In this document: positions 50,852 to 59,324 of the stretch, piece by piece
Position numbering within the stretch: the first letter of the stretch is position 1
Layout: each line of letters begins with the position of its first letter
Origin: Bradyrhizobium sp. 132
Lineage (GTDB): Bacteria; Pseudomonadota; Alphaproteobacteria; Rhizobiales; Xanthobacteraceae
Assembly (NCBI RefSeq): GCF_023074185.1
Contig: NZ_JADPKY010000094.1
Span: forward strand, 310,001 to 374,000
DNA: 64,000 bases
Reading direction: 5' to 3'
Program-made: the position numbers and the translations under genes
The notes under the pieces: model-generated
The model's database searches: none
Seen by the model: the letters and a program-made list of their open reading frames with translations, nothing else
Told to the model about the DNA's origin: nothing

Positions 50852-52054
50852 ATGACCAAGCTTCGCGTCTACGTCGACACCAAAGCGCTGTTCCATATGC
50901 CTGACGGTGTAATCTATCTCGACGGTAATTCGCTCGGCGCGTTGCCGCTTGGCGTTGCCGAGCGCGTCAGCCGCATCATCACCGCCGAGTGGGGCGACCA
51001 GCTGATCCGCGCCTGGAACAGTGCGGGCTGGTATGCCCAGCCGCGCCATGTCGGCGATCGCATCGCGCGACTGATCGGTGCGGAAGCCTGCTCAGTGATG
51101 GTGGGCGATACTCTGTCGCTGAAAGTCTATCAAGCGCTCGCGGCCGCGCTCGACATGAACGCGTCGCGCAAGGTCGTCCTGTCAGACGCCGGCAATTTCC
51201 CGACCGACCTCTACATGGCCGAAGGCCTGATCGCGACGCTCGGCCGTGGCCATCAATTGCGCCTGGTGGCGCCGGAGGAGATCGAGGCTTCGTTGTCGGA
51301 GGAGATCGCGGTGCTCTACATCACCGAGGTCGATTACCGCACCGGACGACGCCACGACATCTCGAAGCTGACCGCAAGAGCGCATGCGCTCGGCATTGTC
51401 ACGGTCTGGGACCTCGCGCATTCGGCCGGCGCACTGCCGGTTGACCTTGCCGGCACCGGCGCTGATTTCGCCGCCGGGTGCACCTACAAATACATCAACG
51501 CCGGCCCCGGCGCGCCGGCCTTCCTCTACGTCGCGCCGCGCCACGCCGACAGCGTGCGCGCCGCGCTGTCGGGGTGGATGGGCCACGCAAAGCCGTTCGC
51601 GTTCGAATTGGCCTATGCGGCTGCGGGCGGCGTCGAGCGCATGCGCATCGGGACACCTCCAGTGCTGGCGATGGCGGCGCTGGAGGCCTCGCTCGATATC
51701 TGGGACAGGGTCGATATCGCGGAGGTCCGGGCCCGCTCGCTGGCGCTCGGCGATCTCCTCATCAGCGAAGTCGAGCGCCGCTGCCCGCAGCTGACGCTCG
51801 TTACCCCGCGCGCCCATGAGCGCCGCGGCTCGCAAGTCTCGTTCGCCTTCGAGGGCGGCTATGCCGCGATGCAGGCCCTCATCGCCCGCGGCGTCATCGG
51901 CGATTTCCGCGCGCCTGACATCATGAGGTTCGGCATCACGCCGCTGTATATCGGCGAGGCCGAGGTCATGAAGGCAGCCGAGATCATCGAGGAGGTGATC
52001 GCGGGCGAGGTGTGGCGGCGGCCGGAGTATCAGGTCGTGAATGCGGTGACTTGA
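50852..52054 (+). CDS. kynU: Kynureninase
   Basis: A 400-residue PLP enzyme that cleaves kynurenine to anthranilate and alanine. YLDGNSLGALP, the AWNSAGWYAQPRHVGDRIARLIGAE segment, VWDLAHSAGALPVDLAGTGADFAAGCTYKYINAGPGAPAF (with the Schiff-base Lys), and HERRGSQVSFAFEGGYA are all present. Last gene of the tryptophan-to-anthranilate operon. Neighbouring genes give no sign of further anthranilate breakdown. Confidence 0.95.
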   Translation: MTKLRVYVDTKALFHMPDGVIYLDGNSLGALPLGVAERVSRIITAEWGDQLIRAWNSAGWYAQPRHVGDRIARLIGAEACSVMVGDTLSLKVYQALAAALDMNASRKVVLSDAGNFPTDLYMAEGLIATLGRGHQLRLVAPEEIEASLSEEIAVLYITEVDYRTGRRHDISKLTARAHALGIVTVWDLAHSAGALPVDLAGTGADFAAGCTYKYINAGPGAPAFLYVAPRHADSVRAALSGWMGHAKPFAFELAYAAAGGVERMRIGTPPVLAMAALEASLDIWDRVDIAEVRARSLALGDLLISEVERRCPQLTLVTPRAHERRGSQVSFAFEGGYAAMQALIARGVIGDFRAPDIMRFGITPLYIGEAEVMKAAEIIEEVIAGEVWRRPEYQVVNAVT

Positions 52055-52199
52055 GAAGGGTCTGCCGTGAAGTGGCGCATGGCGGCACCATACGCGCAAA
52101 CGCTCCGTCCAATGTCACGGCGGCTATGACCTCGGACGTCATTGCTTTGCCGCGCGAAGCAATTCACGCTGACTCAACAATGAATTGGGAGGAGATCCG

Positions 52200-52601
52200 A
52201 TGACGCCGCTCGAGAAACTTAAAGCAATGAAGATGCCGTTCGCCGAGCTTAAGGGCGTCGAGTTCGTCGAGGCCGGGAAAGATCGCGTGGTGGCGCGGAT
52301 GATGGTCAGGCCCGATCTCTGCACGCTTCATCACACCATCCACGGCGGCGCGGTGATGGCGCTCGCCGATTCCGTTGGCGCTGCGGCGACCGTGATCAAC
52401 CTGCCGGAGGACGCCAAGGGCACGACCACACTCGAGAGCAAGACCAATTTCATCGGCGGAGCCAAGGAGGGAACCACGGTCGTTGCAACCGCTACCCCGA
52501 TCCATCGGGGCCGGCGGACCCAGGTCTGGACCACCCGGCTGGAGACCGAGGACGGCAAGCTGGTCGCGGTGGTGACCCAGACCCAGCTGGTCCTCGTATG
52601 A
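52200..52601 (+). CDS. PaaI/YbaW-type hotdog thioesterase
   Basis: A 133-residue hotdog-fold protein. LCTLHHTIHGGAVMALADSVGAAATVIN is the PaaI-type active site, with His-Gly-Gly and the helix Asp; ESKTNFIGGAKEGTTVVATATPIHRGRRTQVW follows the family pattern. It would hydrolyse an acyl-CoA, aromatic or medium chain. GGGAGGAG (52187-52194) supports ATG 52200. Confidence 0.88.
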   Translation: MTPLEKLKAMKMPFAELKGVEFVEAGKDRVVARMMVRPDLCTLHHTIHGGAVMALADSVGAAATVINLPEDAKGTTTLESKTNFIGGAKEGTTVVATATPIHRGRRTQVWTTRLETEDGKLVAVVTQTQLVLV

Positions 52602-52750
52602 ATACAGCGGTTGATTTTGTTAACGAATTGGTCGTCTGCGATGCCCGAAACTTGGGCAGGTTCCCATCTTGAAAGGCTTGTTGCGATGCACAATATTGGA
52701 GGTCTAGGGATTCGAACGCCTCCTCGAGGGACACCAAGAGGAGTTTAGAC

Positions 52751-53380
52751 TTGTCACTCGAAGCAGATTTCGCACTTGAAGAAACCAACCGCACGAAGTC
52801 CGTTCAGGGCTATGTGCGGACCTTGAGCCAACAGGAAGAATTGCCGCTTTTGCGCGATCACCTGCTGAGGCTCGATGCCGGAAGCCGGCACGACCGTTTC
52901 AACGGTTTTCTCGACGACAGTTTTATCGAGCGTTACGCCGGCCGCTGTGCCGAGGACGGCACTGTGATCGTCGCCTACATCGTCGACGGCGTGGTCCGCG
53001 GTGCAGCCGAGCTGCATCCGCCTGAGGACGATTCACTGCCCGAGGTCGCCTTCAGCGTGGAGGCCTCAGCGCGGCGCCAGAACGTCGGCACCGTGCTGTT
53101 CAGCCGCCTGATCGCGGAAGCGCGCTGGAAAGGCTACAAGCGCCTGCGCATCACCACGGGCGCCGAGAATCACGCGATGCGGGCGCTCGCCAGGAAGTTC
53201 GGGGCGGATCTGCAATTCCGTCATGGCGAATCGACCGGGACGATCGATCTCGCCAGGGCACCTGAGGACGAGTTCGCCGATCTCGCGGCCTCGCCATTCA
53301 CGGCCGGCCGCGCTCTGCTCAGCTTCAACTCGACCTGCTGGAAGATCATCTCCAGCATCTATGGCAATCGCGCCGCCTGA
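52751..53380 (+). CDS. GNAT family N-acetyltransferase
   Basis: A 209-residue acetyltransferase with TTG start and GAGGAG about eight bases upstream. EVAFSVEASARRQNVGTVLFSRLIAEARWKGYKRLRITTGAENHAMRALARKFGADL holds the acetyl-CoA loop (Q/R-x2-G-x-G/A, here RQNVGT) and the AMRALARKFGA tail. Substrate unknown. A bidirectional terminator follows. Confidence 0.85.
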   Translation: MSLEADFALEETNRTKSVQGYVRTLSQQEELPLLRDHLLRLDAGSRHDRFNGFLDDSFIERYAGRCAEDGTVIVAYIVDGVVRGAAELHPPEDDSLPEVAFSVEASARRQNVGTVLFSRLIAEARWKGYKRLRITTGAENHAMRALARKFGADLQFRHGESTGTIDLARAPEDEFADLAASPFTAGRALLSFNSTCWKIISSIYGNRAA

Positions 53381-53405
53381 CCTGAAACAGCCGACTGGAA
53401 TCAAA

Positions 53406-53440
53406 AAAGCGGACCGGCAAAACTGGTCCGCTTTCGTATT
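53406..53440. terminator. Bidirectional terminator
   Basis: Ten-base-pair stem AAAGCGGACC / GGTCCGCTTT (53406-53415 with 53425-53434), nine-base loop. Read leftward it ends in TTTTTT and serves the gene at 53461; read rightward it ends GNAT transcripts less strongly. Confidence 0.8.
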
Positions 53441-53460
53441 GGAAACAGAGAACTGAGCGC

Positions 53461-53766
53461 TCAGGTGCCGGTGCGCTTGTCGTTGCCGAAGCGGCGCACG
53501 ACGCGGCGTTCGACCACCACCGAGCGCTGCGCGCCCTGTTCGCCGGCGATCACGCGGGTCGAGGTGATGCGGCTGTTGGTGCGAACCTGCTTCTTGACCT
53601 CGGCCTGGACGACATCGAGCGGCATGCCCATCAGGGCTGCGGCGATCTCGGCCTGCTGCTCCTGATCGTCAGTGATGCCGACGGCGGCGAAGATCGCCTC
53701 GTCCAGGGTCGGCGGATCGTGGCGCACGCGCCGCGTGCCATATTTGGTATTCCAGTCTGTGTTCAT
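53461..53766 (-). CDS. 101-residue protein of unknown function
   Basis: A small cytosolic protein: MNTDWNTKYGTRRVRHDPPTLDEAIFAAVGITDD at its start, QQAEIAAALMGMPLDVVQAEVKKQV in the middle (helical), and a basic VVVERRVVRRFGNDKR end. The pattern looks conserved and coding, but I do not recognise a family. Its transcript ends in the terminator immediately downstream. Confidence 0.75.
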   Translation of the reverse strand: MNTDWNTKYGTRRVRHDPPTLDEAIFAAVGITDDQEQQAEIAAALMGMPLDVVQAEVKKQVRTNSRITSTRVIAGEQGAQRSVVVERRVVRRFGNDKRTGT

Positions 53767-53861
53767 AACGGCCTCGTTTCGATGCCGGGATACCTAGTGC
53801 CGTCCATGTTGCATTGCAATATGAATTTCATGTGGCAGCTCAGCTATGCACCGGTTGGGTG

Positions 53862-54548
53862 TCAGGGCGGTGACGCGACACCCTCAACAACCTCAGCCCG
53901 CTGTTGCGGCCAGCGCTTCAGCGCCGCGCGTCCGGCCTCGGTCAGCCCGTAGATTCCCCGCTCCGTGCGTTCGAACCAGCCATACACATTGTTAAGCATG
54001 ATCTTGCCGGCATCGGGACAGCGTTGGCGCAATTCGACCACGCGCCGCGGGCCGGCCGCAAGCTCCGAGGCGCAGGCGAGAGCCTGCTGCCGATAGGCCG
54101 TCATGATCGGCGCGCGGGTGCTGCCGCCCAGCACAGGATCGCCCTGGCGGCGCTGATGCTCTGCGACCAGGCGCGAACGCACCTTCGGCTCACGGCGCGG
54201 AGCTGCCGTCGGCGGCTTCACCAGCACCTCGACCTGGCCGCGGTCGGTCACTCCGAGCATACCGAAGCCGAGACGGCGGCAGAGATTGCGATAGCGCGCG
54301 TCAGTCTCGCGTCCCTTGCCGCGCGCTGACATCTTTGCGGCGATCCAGACCTCGTCGCCGGCGGGTGCGCGGTCGACCGCCTGAAGAATCAGCTCGAGAT
54401 TGAAGGCGAGCTTGAGCTCGCCGATCACTACGACAGGCGGATCGCCGGCGCTGAGGCCCACGAGATCGCAGCCGACGATCTCGCCCTTGACCGTGAAGCC
54501 CAGCTCTTCGAGGAAGCGTTTGACAGGCAGATAGAGCGTGGTTTCCAC
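53862..54548 (-). CDS. DUF2161 family PD-(D/E)XK-like protein
   Basis: A protein of 228 residues from GTG 54548 (VETTLYLPVKRFLEELGF). The N-terminal part has GCDLVGLSAGDPPVVVIGELKLAFNLELILQAVDR, the Asp...Glu-x-Lys pattern of PD-(D/E)XK nucleases; the C-terminal part (about 165-228) looks like a winged helix ending in LNNVYGWFERTERGIYGLTEAGRAAL. DUF2161 proteins are uncharacterised. A frame with TTG at 54629 extends upstream but looks less conserved. Nuclease activity is only an inference from the fold. Confidence 0.75.
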   Translation of the reverse strand: METTLYLPVKRFLEELGFTVKGEIVGCDLVGLSAGDPPVVVIGELKLAFNLELILQAVDRAPAGDEVWIAAKMSARGKGRETDARYRNLCRRLGFGMLGVTDRGQVEVLVKPPTAAPRREPKVRSRLVAEHQRRQGDPVLGGSTRAPIMTAYRQQALACASELAAGPRRVVELRQRCPDAGKIMLNNVYGWFERTERGIYGLTEAGRAALKRWPQQRAEVVEGVASPP

Positions 54549-54645
54549 GGCACGTCCGATCGGAGAATCAGTTGCGGGCAGTGTAGAGCTTTCCTGGTCC
54601 CGATTGAATCGGAGCAGGGGCAGAGACAATCAAGCCGGTATGCGA

Positions 54646-55326
54646 CTAAACCCGCCCGCCCACCGGGATCAGCGCGCCGGTAACGCCGCTTGCGGCGTCG
54701 CTGGCGAGGAACAGGATGACCTCCGCGAGCTCCTGGGGCGTCACCCATTTGGCGAAGTCCGCTTTCGGCATGTCGGCGCGGTTGGCCTTGGTATCGATGA
54801 TCGAAGGGAGCACTGCGTTCACCGTGACCTTGCCTTTCCACTCGCTCGCAAGCGCCTCGGTGAGGCGATGGACGCCGGCTTTCGACGCCGCATAGGGGCC
54901 CATGCCCGAGCCGGCCTGAAGCGCGCCCATGGCGCCGACATTGACGATGCGACCGGCATTGGAGGCTGCCAGATGCCGCAGCGCCGCGTGCGAGGCGTTG
55001 AGCGCCGTCAGCACGTTGAGCGCATGCATGTGCTGCCATGTCTTGATATCGCCGTCGCCGATGGTCTCGAAGGCGAATCCGCCGGCGATGTTGATCAACC
55101 CATCGAGCTTGCCGAAGTGCTTCGCGGCCGCATCGACCGCCGTCTTCGCCTGCGCCGCGTCGGACAGATCGACGCCGCCGATCTCGATGCGCTCAGGCGT
55201 CGCGGAGATTTGCGATGGCGCATGGTCGATGCCGGCGACGCGCGCGCCGCGCGACTGCGCGGCCTCGGCGACGACTTTTCCAAGTGCGCCGAGTGCTCCG
55301 GTCACGATCAGAACCTTGCCTTGCAT
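54646..55326 (-). CDS. SDR family NAD(P)-dependent oxidoreductase
   Basis: A 226-residue short-chain dehydrogenase. VLIVTGALGALGKVVAEAA is the nucleotide-binding Gly motif; NIAGGF, GRIVNVGAMGAL (Ser replaced by Gly-Ala region) and YAASKAGVHRLTEAL (catalytic Tyr and Lys) follow. The usual catalytic Ser appears to be shifted or replaced in NVGAMGAL, so activity should be tested. Substrate unknown. Transcribed toward the DUF2161 gene. Confidence 0.85.
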   Translation of the reverse strand: MQGKVLIVTGALGALGKVVAEAAQSRGARVAGIDHAPSQISATPERIEIGGVDLSDAAQAKTAVDAAAKHFGKLDGLINIAGGFAFETIGDGDIKTWQHMHALNVLTALNASHAALRHLAASNAGRIVNVGAMGALQAGSGMGPYAASKAGVHRLTEALASEWKGKVTVNAVLPSIIDTKANRADMPKADFAKWVTPQELAEVILFLASDAASGVTGALIPVGGRV

Positions 55327-55366
55327 CGTCGTTCTCCCGGCACGGCCAATTCAGATTTACGGCCGC

Positions 55367-56140
55367 TTACGATTGCAGATAACGCGCCTTCAGCGCGGTC
55401 CGCTCCGGTGTGCCGAGCTTGAGGCCGTCGCGCAAGTAGGTTTCGAGATCGCCATATTCCTTGCCGACGGCTTCGAAAGCCGCGGCAAGATACGAGGCAT
55501 CGACGTTACCGATGGCATTGCGGACGTCCTCGGGCAGATCGGTGGCGGCCGTCGCATCGCGCTTGTAGTGCTGGTTGGTCAGCAGGTAGTCCTCTGCAAT
55601 GACCTCGTCGGCGACGCCGAGCGCATGCAGGATGAGCGCGCTGGCAAAGCCGGTGCGATCCTTGCCGGCGGTGCAGTGAATGACGAGCGGCGCGCGGTCC
55701 TCCAGGAGATAACCGAACAGGGTGCGGAAACTGGCCGTGTTGTGGCGGACATAGTTGCGATAGGATTCGCGCATGAGTTCGAGCGCGACCGGCGCGGTCA
55801 GCGAGCCCCGGGCGAGTTCGGCGCGCAATGCGGCCACGACCGTCGGCTCGATCGGCAGTGAATGCACGGCGATCTCGTTCACCACACAGACGCCCGCCGT
55901 CCGCTCCTCGACACCGCGAAAGTCGAACGCGCTGCGCACGCCGAGCGCACGGACGATCTCGATATCCGCGACGGTGAGCTGGCCGAGATGGTTGGAACGG
56001 AAGATGTGCCGCCAGCGCGTGGTACGGCCATCTGCGGTCGGATAGCCGCCGAGGTCGCGAAAATTGCTGGCGCCTTGCAGGGCGAGGTGGCGAGCGGGGG
56101 CGACTTGCAAAGAGGAGTCTTGTAAAGAGGAGTCTTGCAT
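55367..56140 (-). CDS. Tyrosine/serine protein phosphatase
   Basis: A 257-residue phosphatase of the dual-specificity type (PTP2/IphP-like). The P-loop HCTAGKDRTG has Cys156; NFRDLGGYPTADGRTTRWRHIFRSNHLGQL at the N-terminus and AEDYLLTNQHYKRD near 185 match the family. ATG 56140 is chosen; the first 12 residues consist of MQDSSL QDSSL Q, a perfect five-residue duplication that looks recent. Substrate unknown; relatives act on phosphotyrosine or phosphoinositides. Confidence 0.88.
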   Translation of the reverse strand: MQDSSLQDSSLQVAPARHLALQGASNFRDLGGYPTADGRTTRWRHIFRSNHLGQLTVADIEIVRALGVRSAFDFRGVEERTAGVCVVNEIAVHSLPIEPTVVAALRAELARGSLTAPVALELMRESYRNYVRHNTASFRTLFGYLLEDRAPLVIHCTAGKDRTGFASALILHALGVADEVIAEDYLLTNQHYKRDATAATDLPEDVRNAIGNVDASYLAAAFEAVGKEYGDLETYLRDGLKLGTPERTALKARYLQS

Positions 56141-56210
56141 GAGATCAGCTTGGGTTATGGTTCCATGGACGCGCGACGGGCGTCCTTGAGATCTATTACA
56201 GGGGGCGATC

Positions 56211-56522
56211 ATGGGCCGGCACAAGGCCATTCTTTTGGCGGTCGCCATGCTGGCGGGCGGAATTATCGGTGCACGGCAGGCCGATGCGCAGACGTTCCGA
56301 AGCTATCGCTGCGCCGATGGTACGCAATTCATCGTTGGGTTTTATGACGAGGACAAGCGCGCCTTCCTCCAGATCGACGGCGAGCCGGTCACGCTCGCCA
56401 AGCGGCTGACGGTTTCCGGCGCGCGCTACTCGGGGGTGGGGATCACGCTTGTGATCGGCAAGACCGGGAGCACCACCGTCAGGCATCTGAAGCGGCCGGT
56501 CACGGCTTGTGCGGGGATCTGA
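56211..56522 (+). CDS. MliC-like exported protein
   Basis: A 103-residue protein with signal peptide (cleavage near ADAQ). The mature part YRCADGTQFIVGFYDEDKRAFLQIDGEPVTLAKRLTVSGARYSGVGITLVIGKTG...RPVTAC follows the MliC fold of C-type lysozyme inhibitors: Cys-xx-Gly, a hydrophobic core, SGARYSG and a C-terminal Cys that would pair with the first. It could protect the cell against host or predator lysozyme. It is divergent from the phosphatase gene. Confidence 0.8.
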   Translation: MGRHKAILLAVAMLAGGIIGARQADAQTFRSYRCADGTQFIVGFYDEDKRAFLQIDGEPVTLAKRLTVSGARYSGVGITLVIGKTGSTTVRHLKRPVTACAGI

Positions 56523-56548
56523 ACGGCGGCAATCCCGCAGGAATCAAA

Positions 56549-56580
56549 AAGGCCGAAACATCGTTGTTTCGACCCTTTTT
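56549..56580. terminator. Bidirectional terminator between MliC-like gene and leftward lipoprotein gene
   Basis: AAAAAGGCCGAAACA and TGTTTCGACCCTTTTT form a stem of about 13 pairs with one bulge and a short TCGT loop. U-tracts occur on both strands, so it can end both converging transcripts. Confidence 0.7.
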
Positions 56581-56635
56581 CAAACTGCCGCCGGTTGCCC
56601 AAGAGAGCGCGGCGATATCAAACCGACCAAAGGCA

Positions 56636-57115
56636 TCAGCGATCCCATTTCGGCTTGGCTTCGTCGATCGCGTCCTGATGATACCAGCTGCCGCTGCAGA
56701 TCGTCTCGTTCACGGGGAGAGAGACGTGATCGGCAAGGCCGGTTTCACCGTAGCGGCGTCCTGCGAGCGCCGCGCGGCCCCCGACAGGGAATTGGTAGAT
56801 CGTTGCAGATCCGTGACTCAGACCATTGTTCATCATTTCGATTTCTCCTCCGGCCCAGGCGATCGCCTCCATGGTGCGCCCGACTCGTTCGATTGTGGTT
56901 ACTGGATTCCCCATATCGGCCGCGCATCCTGAAATGCAAAGTGCTGAAAAGGAAATCAGTTGCAGCCCATTTTGTAGGCAAGAAGCCTTCTGCATCCCCC
57001 AAGGCACCATGGCAGTGACCAACGCGTTGGCCATTCCAAAGGTTGCTAGCCGGGGGCAGCGCTTTTGCGAAAATTGCTGGACGCTGATGCGCGTTTCATC
57101 GGCAACCTCCGGCAC
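56636..57115 (-). CDS. Possible lipoprotein of unknown function
   Basis: A 159-residue frame from GTG 57115 (GGAG 12 bases upstream). Internal ATGs at 57034 and 56995 would give shorter products. The latter reads MQKASCLQNGLQLISFSALCISGC, which looks like a lipoprotein signal with lipobox CISGC. The rest (ERVGRTMEAIAWAGGEIEMMNNGLSHGSATIYQFPVGGRAALAGRRYGETGLADHV) is of unknown type. Codon use is ordinary. The start is uncertain and the gene itself only moderately supported. Confidence 0.5.
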   Translation of the reverse strand: MPEVADETRISVQQFSQKRCPRLATFGMANALVTAMVPWGMQKASCLQNGLQLISFSALCISGCAADMGNPVTTIERVGRTMEAIAWAGGEIEMMNNGLSHGSATIYQFPVGGRAALAGRRYGETGLADHVSLPVNETICSGSWYHQDAIDEAKPKWDR

Positions 57116-57270
57116 GCGTTCGCCTGCTCCAGAATCAGGCGTTTTCAGCGGGATTTTTGCGGTGCAGCTTCACGCAAAGGTGCGCCGCTATGACGCACGC
57201 CGCGGTGGTCGATCTGCCTCGATCGAGGGCAGGCCGGTAGCGGTGGAAAACCTCCCGCACTGCGGCCTTT

Positions 57271-57287
57271 TGGCACGTTAAATGCTT
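57271..57287 (+). promoter_or_regulatory. Sigma-54 promoter of glnII
   Basis: TGGCACGTTAAATGCTT fits TGGCACG-N4-TTGC, with GG and GC dinucleotides at the required positions (2-3 and 14-15 of the motif). It lies 87 bases before the glnII start. Nitrogen control of glnII through NtrC and sigma-54 is established in Bradyrhizobium. NtrC sites should lie upstream (57120-57250) but were not pinned down. Confidence 0.75.
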
Positions 57288-57373
57288 GTGAAGGGTCGGC
57301 CGATGGTGGCCGGGTAAACAATCGTGCGGGGGCCTACGGCCCCCACCTTTCGCATCATCTACAGAGAGGCTCA

Positions 57374-58408
57374 ATGACCAAGTACAAGCTCGAGTACATC
57401 TGGCTCGACGGATATTCGCCGACTCCGAACTTGCGCGGCAAAACTCAGATCAAGGAATTTTCGTCGTTCCCCACGCTCGAGCAGCTTCCGCTCTGGGGCT
57501 TCGATGGCTCCTCCACCCAGCAGGCCGAGGGCCACAGCTCCGATTGCGTGCTGAAGCCGGTCGCCGTGTATCCCGACGCCGCGCGTGAGAACGGCGCGCT
57601 CGTGATGTGCGAAGTCATGATGCCCGATGGCAAGACCCCGCACTCCACCAACAAGCGCGCGACCATTCTCGACGATTCCGGCGCCTGGTTTGGCTTCGAG
57701 CAGGAATACTTCTTCTACAAGGACGGCCGTCCGCTCGGCTTCCCGGCCTCGGGCTATCCCGCGCCGCAGGGTCCGTACTACACCGGCGTCGGCTACGCGA
57801 ACGTCGGCGACGTCGCGCGCAAGATCGTCGAAGAGCATCTCAACCTCTGCCTTGCGGCAGGCATCAATCACGAAGGCATCAACGCGGAAGTTGCGAAGGG
57901 CCAGTGGGAATTCCAGATCTTCGGCAAGGGCTCCAAGAAGGCCGCTGACGAAATGTGGATGGCTCGCTACCTGTTGCTGCGTCTCACCGAGAGCTACGGC
58001 ATCGACATCGAATTCCACTGCAAGCCGCTCGGCGACACCGACTGGAACGGCTCCGGCATGCACGCCAACTTCTCGACCGAGTATATGCGTACGGTCGGCG
58101 GCAAGGAGTACTTCGAGGCGCTGATGGCGGCCTTCGACAAGAACATCATGGACCACATCGCCGTCTACGGCCCGGACAACGACAAGCGTCTGACCGGCAA
58201 GCACGAGACCGCGCCGTGGAACAAGTTCAGCTACGGCATTGCCGATCGCGGTGCCTCGATCCGCGTTCCGCACTCCTTCGCCAACAACGGCTACAAGGGC
58301 TATCTGGAAGACCGGCGTCCGAACTCGCAAGGCGACCCATACCAGATCGCTTCGCAGATTCTGAAGACGATCGCGTCCGTGCCGGTCGACAAGAAGGCCG
58401 CGGCCTAA
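57374..58408 (+). CDS. glnII: Glutamine synthetase II (eukaryotic type)
   Basis: A 344-residue type II synthetase that condenses ammonium with glutamate at the expense of ATP. Typical elements: KYKLEYIWLDGYSPTPNLRGKT, WGFDGSSTQQAEGHSSDC, FGFEQEYFFY, NHEGINAEVAKGQWEFQIF and LTGKHETAPWNKFSYGIADRGASIRVP. Rhizobia carry this plant/animal-like form in addition to GlnA. Driven by a sigma-54 promoter; a strong hairpin terminator follows. Confidence 0.97.
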   Translation: MTKYKLEYIWLDGYSPTPNLRGKTQIKEFSSFPTLEQLPLWGFDGSSTQQAEGHSSDCVLKPVAVYPDAARENGALVMCEVMMPDGKTPHSTNKRATILDDSGAWFGFEQEYFFYKDGRPLGFPASGYPAPQGPYYTGVGYANVGDVARKIVEEHLNLCLAAGINHEGINAEVAKGQWEFQIFGKGSKKAADEMWMARYLLLRLTESYGIDIEFHCKPLGDTDWNGSGMHANFSTEYMRTVGGKEYFEALMAAFDKNIMDHIAVYGPDNDKRLTGKHETAPWNKFSYGIADRGASIRVPHSFANNGYKGYLEDRRPNSQGDPYQIASQILKTIASVPVDKKAAA

Positions 58409-58453
58409 GATCCTCCCGGCCCGGGCTGGGGAACTGGCCCGGGTTGGACTTTG

Positions 58454-58488
58454 ATCCGCCGGAGTCGAAAGACTCCGGCGGATTTTTG
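58454..58488 (+). terminator. Rho-independent terminator of glnII
   Basis: A perfect 13-base-pair stem (ATCCGCCGGAGTC / GACTCCGGCGGAT) with a GAAA tetraloop, followed by TTTTG. It lies 45 bases past the glnII stop. Confidence 0.9.
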
Positions 58489-58604
58489 CATCCTGATGAC
58501 AGTCGTTGCGGAGGCCCCTCGGACCTCGATCGCGCGAAATTTGTCCATCGCCGCCGAAAGCGGGATAGAGTGCGTCTGGATGCACGCAGGGCCGGGGACG
58601 GCTG

Positions 58605-59306
58605 GTGTTTGAAGGCTTCTACAAGGTGAGATTTCAACTCGGCGACGGGGTCGGCCGAAGCGTGATGCATGCCAGCAACGGCAAGATGCTGGGCGGCAAT
58701 TCGGCGTTCGCCCATATCGGCACCTACGCCAAGACCGAAGGCGGCGTCGAGGTCGTGATCAGCACCGTTCGCCACAACCCCGACCCGAGCTACCGCGCCA
58801 TGGCGGGGACCGACGACGCGACCTTGCTGGCCAAGGGTTGGGCCGACGGCGATCTCTATCGTTTCAAGGGCGAGCTGAAAGAGCTGCCCGGCGTGCCCTT
58901 CCAGTCGTTGATGACGCCGATCACCGAAGACGAGGTGCCGATCGCCGGCGGCGTCGGCGAAGCCGGCATCGCCGACGGGCTCTACTCCTTGCATCTGCGC
59001 CTGCTCGACGGCGTCGACGGCGGCCTCACCGGCGTGATGCTGCTCAACAAGGGCCGTATCCTCGGCGGCGATGCCTCGTTCTACTATCTCGGCAGCTACA
59101 CCGCCGCCAACGGGCGCTGGAAGGGCCAGATCCTCAATCAGGAGCACACGCCGGCCAAGGACGATCCGATCTTCGGCGGCCACGAGGTCGGCATCGGCTT
59201 CTCCGGCACCTATGACGCTGAGCAGGCGGTGCTGGAGGCGACGGCGCTCGCCGGCAAGCGCAGCCTGCGCCTGACCGCCGCCCTCAAGCTGATGCACCGC
59301 GCCTGA
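58605..59306 (+). CDS. Double GrlR-like domain protein, copy A
   Basis: A 233-residue protein made of two similar halves. Half 1 (about 4-105) has GFYKVRFQLGDGVGRSVMHA and LGGNSAFAHIGTY; half 2 (about 125-232) has GLYSLHLRLLDGVDGGLTGVM and LGGDASFYYLGSY. The G-(L/F)-Y-x-V...LGGxxxFxYxGxY pattern resembles GrlR, a small beta-barrel negative regulator of type III secretion. A close paralogue lies at 61406. GTG start with GGGGA upstream. Function unknown; a regulatory or binding role is inferred only from the fold. Confidence 0.7.
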   Translation: MFEGFYKVRFQLGDGVGRSVMHASNGKMLGGNSAFAHIGTYAKTEGGVEVVISTVRHNPDPSYRAMAGTDDATLLAKGWADGDLYRFKGELKELPGVPFQSLMTPITEDEVPIAGGVGEAGIADGLYSLHLRLLDGVDGGLTGVMLLNKGRILGGDASFYYLGSYTAANGRWKGQILNQEHTPAKDDPIFGGHEVGIGFSGTYDAEQAVLEATALAGKRSLRLTAALKLMHRA

Positions 59307-59324
59307 TCGCTACAGGAATCGCTT

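Noticed and set aside
57135..57374. A leftward small gene in the glnII promoter region
   Set aside because: It overlaps the sigma-54 promoter, has no recognised family and no good ribosome-binding site.
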